A DNA stretch of 64,000 nucleotides from Amblyomma americanum (lineage: Eukaryota > Arthropoda > Arachnida > Ixodida > Ixodidae): assembly GCF_052857255.1 (NCBI RefSeq), contig NC_135498.1, positions 88,950,257 through 89,014,256 of the forward strand, in the 5' to 3' direction. The notes under the pieces were generated by a model. The model was given only the letters and a program-made list of their open reading frames with translations. It was not told the DNA's origin and made no database searches. The position numbers and the translations under genes are program-made. This document shows positions 58,159 through 64,000 of this stretch, one piece after another. Position 1 is the stretch's first letter, and every line of letters begins with the position of its first letter.

Positions 58159-59612
58159 ATGTCGCTACCTCCCCGGGTGGAGGGTCGGCAACCTGGTTTG
58201 CCAGCTTGCCCACCCAAAGCTTGCCGCTAGAAAAATTTCGTAAAAATGGAATTGACATCATCTCTGTGGCTCTCGTGCCGATCGGTGAGGGAACGATCAA
58301 GATGAAAAGCTCCAAGGTCCTTCAGCAGGAGCTAAGATCTCTCACTACCCACTACCTCCAGATCACTGAGGTACGACCGTTCGGCCGGAGAGGCATTGTT
58401 TGCAGGTCCGCTGACATTGATTGTGTCACAGACCTGCTCCAGTGCAAAATGTTTCAGTCATTAGTGGTTAAAGCCTTCATCCCCGAACAGCTCGCATGTT
58501 CCAAAGCTATTGGTCGTGGCGTGGACCCAGCATCTTCCCCGCAGGATATACTGGAGGAGTTTCAGGATGCAGGTGTGGGGGTTCTCTCTGTCTACCGGTG
58601 AAGTAGTTGTTGTTGTTGTTAGCCTATCAAAAGATGGCACATACCCACACTGGGGGATCGGCCAAGAATCGGGTGGCTGTTCACCTGAACGCAGTTAACA
58701 AAAAAGGAAAAGCACGTGGGAGCGCAACACCGGTGAATTTTTCGTCATGAACAGAAAAGAGAATTCAGTGGTGTGCGTGTTGCGACAGAGTCAGTTATCA
58801 CTACGTTTGCTGGTTCCTCCTGTCCTTCTGAACTCAAGGTTTGCCCGATAGTGTATCGTGTGGACCATCTGCAGCCCCGTCCTTTTCAGTGCAACAACTG
58901 TTGGCGTTTCGGTCACAGTGGTAAAGCGTGTAAGTCGGCGACCCGCTCCGTGTTTGTGGAGAAGGTTTTTCAGATGACAGCTGCGCCTCTGATCAGCCCC
59001 AGTGTTGCCTATGCAAGGGAAACCACTCAGCTGATGATGTCAACTGCTCGAAACGAGCCGACGAACAAAGCCTGCTCGATATCATTCAAGCGAAACGATG
59101 TTCGAGAGCAGATGCTTATGCACTTCTGGATCGGAGGGATACTTCATAAGCCAACCGTGCGCGAAGCTCTGTTGCTGATATACCGCCAAGTTTGACTACT
59201 TCAATAGTGTCCTCAGTAGAACAGGCTCTTTCTGTGGTGGTCGAGCGAATGCTGGGCAGTTTCACCGAGGCTCTATCTCAACTTGTTGCTGGCCAATCTC
59301 TGCCTACTGAATCACATGTTTTGGCGGCTACGCCGGCATCACTCCCAAGTGCTGCTAGTAAGAGTCATTCCATGTCGCCTCCTACCGTGCCCCAAGTACC
59401 GCCTGCCAACAGCGCTCCTGACAGTGTCGCTCACGTAGATACTTGCAGCATGGACGTTGAAATGCTCACCACTTCCCAGAAGCGTCGAGCTTCTTCCTCA
59501 CCCTCGAAGTCAGCTGTTTCGCAAGTCAAAGCAAAGAAAGGACCCCCCCAAATTAATTCACCAGACTGATGTGCTGAAGGAGGCTGTTGATGCCTATTTA
59601 ACCAGTCGGTAA
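58159..59612 (+). pseudogene. LINE ORF1, gag-like with zinc knuckles
   Basis: RNA-binding structural protein of the LINE. The N-terminal half includes KNGIDIISVALVPIGEG, EVRPFGRRGIVC and VKAFIPEQLACSKAIGRGVD. Knuckle 1 is CNNCWRFGHSGKAC (CX2CX4HX4C, 58890-58931). After a frame change a further knuckle, CCLCKGNHSADDVNC, reads as CX2CX3HX6C (about 59005-59050). The C-terminal part is Ser/Pro-rich and basic (SQKRRASSSPSKSAVSQVKA). Frameshifts near 58170 (compared with the second copy), between the knuckles, and at a run of seven C near 59545 inactivate it. 58600-58770 may carry a small insertion (a gttgttgttgtt run). Confidence 0.8.
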
Positions 59613-59614
59613 TC

Positions 59615-62600
59615 ATGGCGGGTCTAAAAGTTATGCAGTGGAATTGTCGCTCCGTACTTTTTTCTTTACCTGATCTTGAATTACTTCTTCATAAACATAA
59701 TTCAGATATTGTGATTTTACAAGAAACGTGGCTCTCTCCACTTAAATCATTCAGATTTAAAAAATTTCGTGTTTTCAGGGTAGATCGCGTTAATGGCAGG
59801 GGTGGTGGGTTAATAACTATGATCTCTACGAAAATATGTCACCGGGCATCAATCTCGCAGACAGTTATGCGCCCTGACTGTGAGTTGTTGGCGGTTGAAA
59901 TCTCTCTTCCACAGTGCGCCAAAGTCACTATTGCTAACGTCTACTTCCCAATCGGTGTTCACAGGACAGACTGTTTGGATACCTTACTGAGCGGCGCAAA
60001 CAGCACAGTCATCGCAGAAGATTTTAATTCGCACCACAGTGTCTGGGATAGTCGCTCTGACTCCTGCGGCCAGCTTCTGTGGTCCTGGATGTCAATGAAT
60101 GCAGTGCGCTGCTGTAATTCCGGAGCAGTAACCTTTATGCGAGGAGGATCCCGTTCAATCATAGATTTAACATTAGCATCTCGTGGGGTTGGCGTATCTG
60201 CATGGTCAACTGAAGACTCAGGTACATCTAGTGACCACTTTCCAATAACTTTTTCTATTGTATCCTCGCCTATCAGAAAAGGTGGTGCAACCATGAAATT
60301 TGTAAACCACATTATATACAAAAAATTGATATCTGCCTCACTCCCCTCCATAGTTAGCTCAGGTCGAGCACAAAGAGCTCAGCGGACAATTACCTTTCAG
60401 CAAGGTGCTGCTGAGAGCTCTGTATTCTCGGTGTGCACTACTGATCCTACCAGACAGCCGTCTCCTTGGTGGACGGAGGAGTGTGAGAAAGCTTATCGTC
60501 GTAGAAAAGCAACCTGGAAAAGCCTTTCCTATAGTCAGAGCCCAGCTAATTGGATAAATTATAAGTTCTTCTCTGCATGTTTCAAAAGAACTGTTAAAAA
60601 GGCAAAGGAGGATTACAATCAAAATTTAAACACGTATCTCTCAAAACCCCAGAATAAGAAGGCTCTCTATAGATTCATGGCGCAGAATAACAGCTTTCCG
60701 GCCTGCAATTGCATAAGGTCAATGGTAATGTCTCCGCAGGAGGCTAAGCAAAACCTTGAACGCATCGCGCAATGGCTGGCCCTACGTTTTCAGGTACAGA
60801 AAGCAGAACCTTTGCACACTCTCACCCCCAGCTCGGACTATCCTGAGGTCGACGTGTCGGAGCTCCTGCAAATTGTTTCCTCGATGCACTGTGCTGCTCC
60901 GGGATCTGACGGGATTACTGTGGGCATGTTAAAGATTTTAGCGCACGACTTTCCAACTCACCTTCTAGATATTGTAAATGCGTCATTGGAAACCTCTTGT
61001 ATTCCTCACAGTTGAAAAATTGCGAAAATAATTTTACTTTTAAAAAATGCAGACAAAGGATTTCAATTAGACAATATTCGACCGATTGCTTTAACATCAA
61101 ATTTAGTAAAGCTAATAGAAAGAGTAGTACACAGTCGCCTCACAAAGCATGTTCATAATATTAACGGCCTCAGCCCCGCACAGATTGGCTTTCGTCGCGG
61201 TTGTTCCATATGGTCCGCGCATGTGGATCTCGAGAGCCGAATACGACTCTCAATGCGCCAGAGAGAAGTTTCGGCCTTGGTGACGCTTGACGTTGCGAAG
61301 GCCTATGACAGCGTGGAGCACACAGTCCTCATTAACAATCTTGCTCAACTACAACCACCGCATTACCTCTACGCCTGGATTTGTGAATTTCTAAAAGATA
61401 GATTTTTCTTCTGTACAGACGGATCCTTTTGTTCTAATATCTATGGTCAATCAAGAGGTGTGCCGCAAGGCTCTGTTCTTTCTCCGCTGCTTTTCAACAT
61501 ATTAGTTCGGGACATCCCCATTCATCCTAACGTTACAGTTTATGTATACGCAGATGATATAGCTTTTTTCGCATCAGCAAAGGATATTCATGTGCTCTAC
61601 GGGTATTTGCAGGCATATGTGAATGCTCTTGAATTCTGGTTGGACCAAATCAATTTATCACTTAATGTCAGCAAATGTGGCGTGCTGGTATTTCCACCCG
61701 ACGCTCCTATGCACATCTCGCTAGCCTACCGCTCCACTCCTATTCCGCAGGTGGAGTCGGTTAAATACCTAGGTGTTACTTATGACCAAAATATGGACTG
61801 GCGACACTATATCAAGAATAATGTTATTAAAGGGGAACGTGCACTGGGCCGTTTGACCCAAGTTGGCAATAAAAAGTTTGGCATGCGTCGTGACGCGCTA
61901 CTGTTTCTCTATAAGGCTTATATGAGACCGATTCTGGAATTTGGTTGCCCCTTGTTCTCTGGTAGCGCGAACTACAAGCTGCAGCCATTAGCCTTACAGG
62001 AAAGGCGTGCCCTACGGCTATGCCTCGGGCTCCCAAAATCAGCTTCCAACGCTGTCCTTTATCTGGAAGCCCGTATCCCCAACCTCTATTCCGCTTCCAA
62101 CTTCTAACAGTGCGTACTTTCCTCAAGTCTTTTGACCCGGCCCCAGGCGTTAGTATTCCAATTTTTGTATCCCAACCACACCTTTTTTTGACTAATCACT
62201 GGCCACGTTATCAGCTTCCGCAAGTTAGGTTCACGCAGAATCTGTTAGCTCCGCTTCAGGTTGATCTGATCTCCTTGCAACGAGTTGCTGACACGCAGGC
62301 TGATCCCGTCTTCTATTACGACTTTATTTTCCCGTTTCATGCGAAGCATATGCCCGCACATACACTAAATGGTCTTCTTTCTGAACACCTACAGAATTTT
62401 CCACATCATACTGTTCTCTCCACTGATGCCTCCGGCAGCTGTGAGAAGGCGGCGATTGGCATATATTCGCAGGATCTAACTTGGAGCTACTCCGTTCGTA
62501 TCCCTGATTATACTCCTATATTCTTCGCAGAGTTTTTCGCCATTGGTTTGGCTCTTCTCAAAATTCCCAGACATGTCGCACGGGTTGTTATTCTTACAGA

Positions 62601-63249
62601 CTGCCTTTCAGTTATTGTCACTCTCCAAAATTCGGAAAAATCTTTCTTGACTCGTTCACTTAGGTTTTTTGTAGCGGGCACAGTGCGCGAGATCCGTTTG
62701 GTCTGGGTACCTGGGCATTCAGGCGTCTATTTTAACGAGGTGGCTGATTTATTGGCAAGGTCCGCTCTCAGCGCACCTGTAATATATCCCGTGCCTCACC
62801 TCATTCTGTTAGCAGCTTCACGTTTCCAGCGGTTCTAACATATTTCAGCCACTTTGAGTGATTCGTTGCTCAATACCGTGGACTTTCAACACCTAAAGTA
62901 CCCATGGAATATCCGGTGGTGTAAGTCAAGGCTTTGTGAAGTGTCCATGACGCTCCTGCGATGTAGAATCCCTCACTTAAACTTGTACTTATGCAGATGC
63001 GGGTTCGCTGCGACAAACTTTTGTGTATCATGTGGGTAAGTTGAATCAATCGATCATTTTCTCCTCTCTTGCCGGCGGTTCGCGGTTCAGAGAAAGCAAT
63101 ATCTGGAGGTTCCTCTTTCGAGACTAGGACTGCCTCTGTCTCTTACAGTTCTTCTATCGTTCGGTGCGAGCGCCAAGGGATTCCCGTTAAGCAGTGTATG
63201 CGGCTACCTTCACGATTACATAAGTGCAACTAATCGATTATCTTGTTAG
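59615..63249 (+). pseudogene. LINE ORF2: endonuclease, RT, RNase H, knuckle
   Basis: Starts MAGLKVMQWNCRS. The EEP endonuclease has IVILQETWL, AEDFNSHHSVWD (the family usually has GDFN) and SSDHFPITF. The RT has IRPIALTSN, VTLDVAKAYDSVEH, RGVPQGSVLSPLLFN and catalytic VYADDIAFF (about 61547), with a thumb to about 62050. RNase H shows the full set: STDASGS, FFAEFFAIG, LTDCLSV and LVWVPGHSGVYFNEVADL (62415-62765). The C-terminal knuckle is CVSCG...HFLLSC (63025-63075). Inactivated by TGA at 61013-61015 (context suggests a former Trp), a frameshift near 62085, and TAA at 62836 and 63037. Apart from these the sequence is well preserved. Confidence 0.9.
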
Positions 63250-63446
63250 CTATATACAAAATTCTTTCGCATGTCCAAAAAAGGCTAGATTGATTCTATT
63301 CCGGATGACTCATACCTCTTGAATTCATTTTATTTTTCCAATTTTTTTATCTTGATTCAGTCTTCTGACGTTTCCTTCCCCTCGCAAATGCTTCATTGGC
63401 ATTCTACTCTATACCTTGGCCAATCCCCCTCACGTGGGTACGTGCC

Positions 63447-64000
63447 ATATTACTTGAGGAGAAGAAGAAGAAGAAGATACGTGGAAGAAGTTCAGCTGTC
63501 AAGAGGCGCTGACGTGTTCTTGCAGGCCGCTGCTGTTTTCTGCATCTTCTGGTGGTTCCGGCTTGTTCATCCTTGGTGAGCCCATTCTACGTTGTGGGGT
63601 TTTGGCCAAGGTGTAGTTTAAGACGCAGTTCATGTGAACCTGAGAGTGCGTTTTGCTGAGAGATGTCGTTGACCTGCCCAGGTGGAGGGTCGGCAGCTTG
63701 GTGTGCCAGCTTGCCAGCCCAAAGCCTGCCACTTGAGTCCTTTCACAAAAATGGCATTGATGCGGTTCCCGTGGCTATCGTCCCAATCGGTGAGGGTGTG
63801 ATCAAAATGCAAACCCCCAAACTAATTCAACAGGAGCTAAGATCATTGACTGCCCAATACCTGCAGATTTCTGAGGTGCGTCCATTTGGCCGTCGAGGAA
63901 TTGTGTGCAAGTCCTCGGACATCGCTTGTGTTGCAGACGTAAGTGCAAACATTTCTGCTCGCTGTTGGTGAAAGCATTCATTCCCGAACAGCTTGCATGT
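63447..64000 (+). mobile_element. Second copy of the I-group LINE, 5' part
   Basis: Begins with the same attacttgaggagaagaag motif and a related 5' UTR (gctgacgtgttcttgc), directly after the first copy's 3' end. The distance from ORF1 start to ORF1 start is about 5.5 kb. Continues past the window. Confidence 0.82.
63663..64000 (+). pseudogene. LINE ORF1 start, second copy (runs off window)
   Basis: ATG at 63663 (MSLTCPGGGSAAWC), then SLPLESFHKNGIDAVPVAIV and EVRPFGRRGIVC as in the first copy. A deletion near 63940 (gcagacgtaagtgcaaac where copy one has a longer gacctgctccagtgcaaaa) shifts the frame to a stop near 63971, but the homologous AFIPEQLAC continues in another frame to the window end. 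Confidence 0.78.

Larger units (their letters stand above)
57916..63446 (+). mobile_element. Nearly complete I-group LINE (about 5.5 kb)
   Basis: 5' UTR, gag-like ORF1 (58159-59612), ORF2 with endonuclease, RT, RNase H and C-terminal knuckle (59615-63249), and a 3' region to 63446. The presence of RNase H and gag knuckles points to the I group of non-LTR retrotransposons. Both ORFs are disrupted, so it is inactive, but it is the youngest-looking LINE in the window. A second copy starts directly at its end. Confidence 0.85.

Noticed and set aside
58600..58620. gttgttgttgtt run in LINE ORF1 as a functional repeat
   Set aside because: Short simple repeat within a decayed ORF; no evidence for function.

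Overview
This is a eukaryotic, repeat-dominated window. It most likely comes from a hard tick (Ixodidae, Metastriata). The main clue is a tRNA-derived SINE, with box A and box B heads and TTA-type tails, that occurs more than a dozen times and matches my memory of the tick 'Ruka' family. RNase H-bearing LINEs, Ty3/gypsy fragments and one tick-specific salivary gene type support this. I see no bacterial genes, rRNA or CRISPR.

Layout. 1-16710 (copy A) and 18257-35733 (copy B) are a direct segmental duplication of about 17 kb, a few percent diverged by eye, separated by 1.5 kb that holds two SINEs. Each copy carries, in the same order: SINEs, an antisense LINE tail, a SINE cluster, an antisense gypsy integrase, a sense LINE, a foldback element with a LINE inside it, and about 3 kb of unique-looking DNA ending in a (TA)n tract and a dead first exon. 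Later events tell the copies apart: three SINE insertions in A, and in B a 2.5 kb composite insertion, a further SINE and an 0.8 kb deletion. 35735-41935 holds two decayed gypsy pol fragments and a decayed LINE RT. 41927-47897 holds SINE-2 copies and unassigned DNA. 47898-50790 (copy C) is an older, mostly TE-free relative of the last 3 kb of A and B.

The main result is a split host gene at 50716-57350. Five exons with GT-AG borders and compatible phases encode a secreted protein of about 118 residues. Its eight cysteines fit the class A (C8) evasin spacing exactly: C-x15-C-x3-C-x13-C-x18-C-x4-C-x4-C-x8-C. Evasins are tick salivary CC-chemokine-binding proteins. Copies A and B carry the upstream region and exon 1 of a paralogue, with the same nonsense codon, a TATA region replaced by a long (TA)n tract, and no later exons.

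The right end (57916-64000) holds an I-group LINE about 5.5 kb long, nearly complete but inactivated, followed head-to-tail by the 5' part of a second copy that runs off the window.
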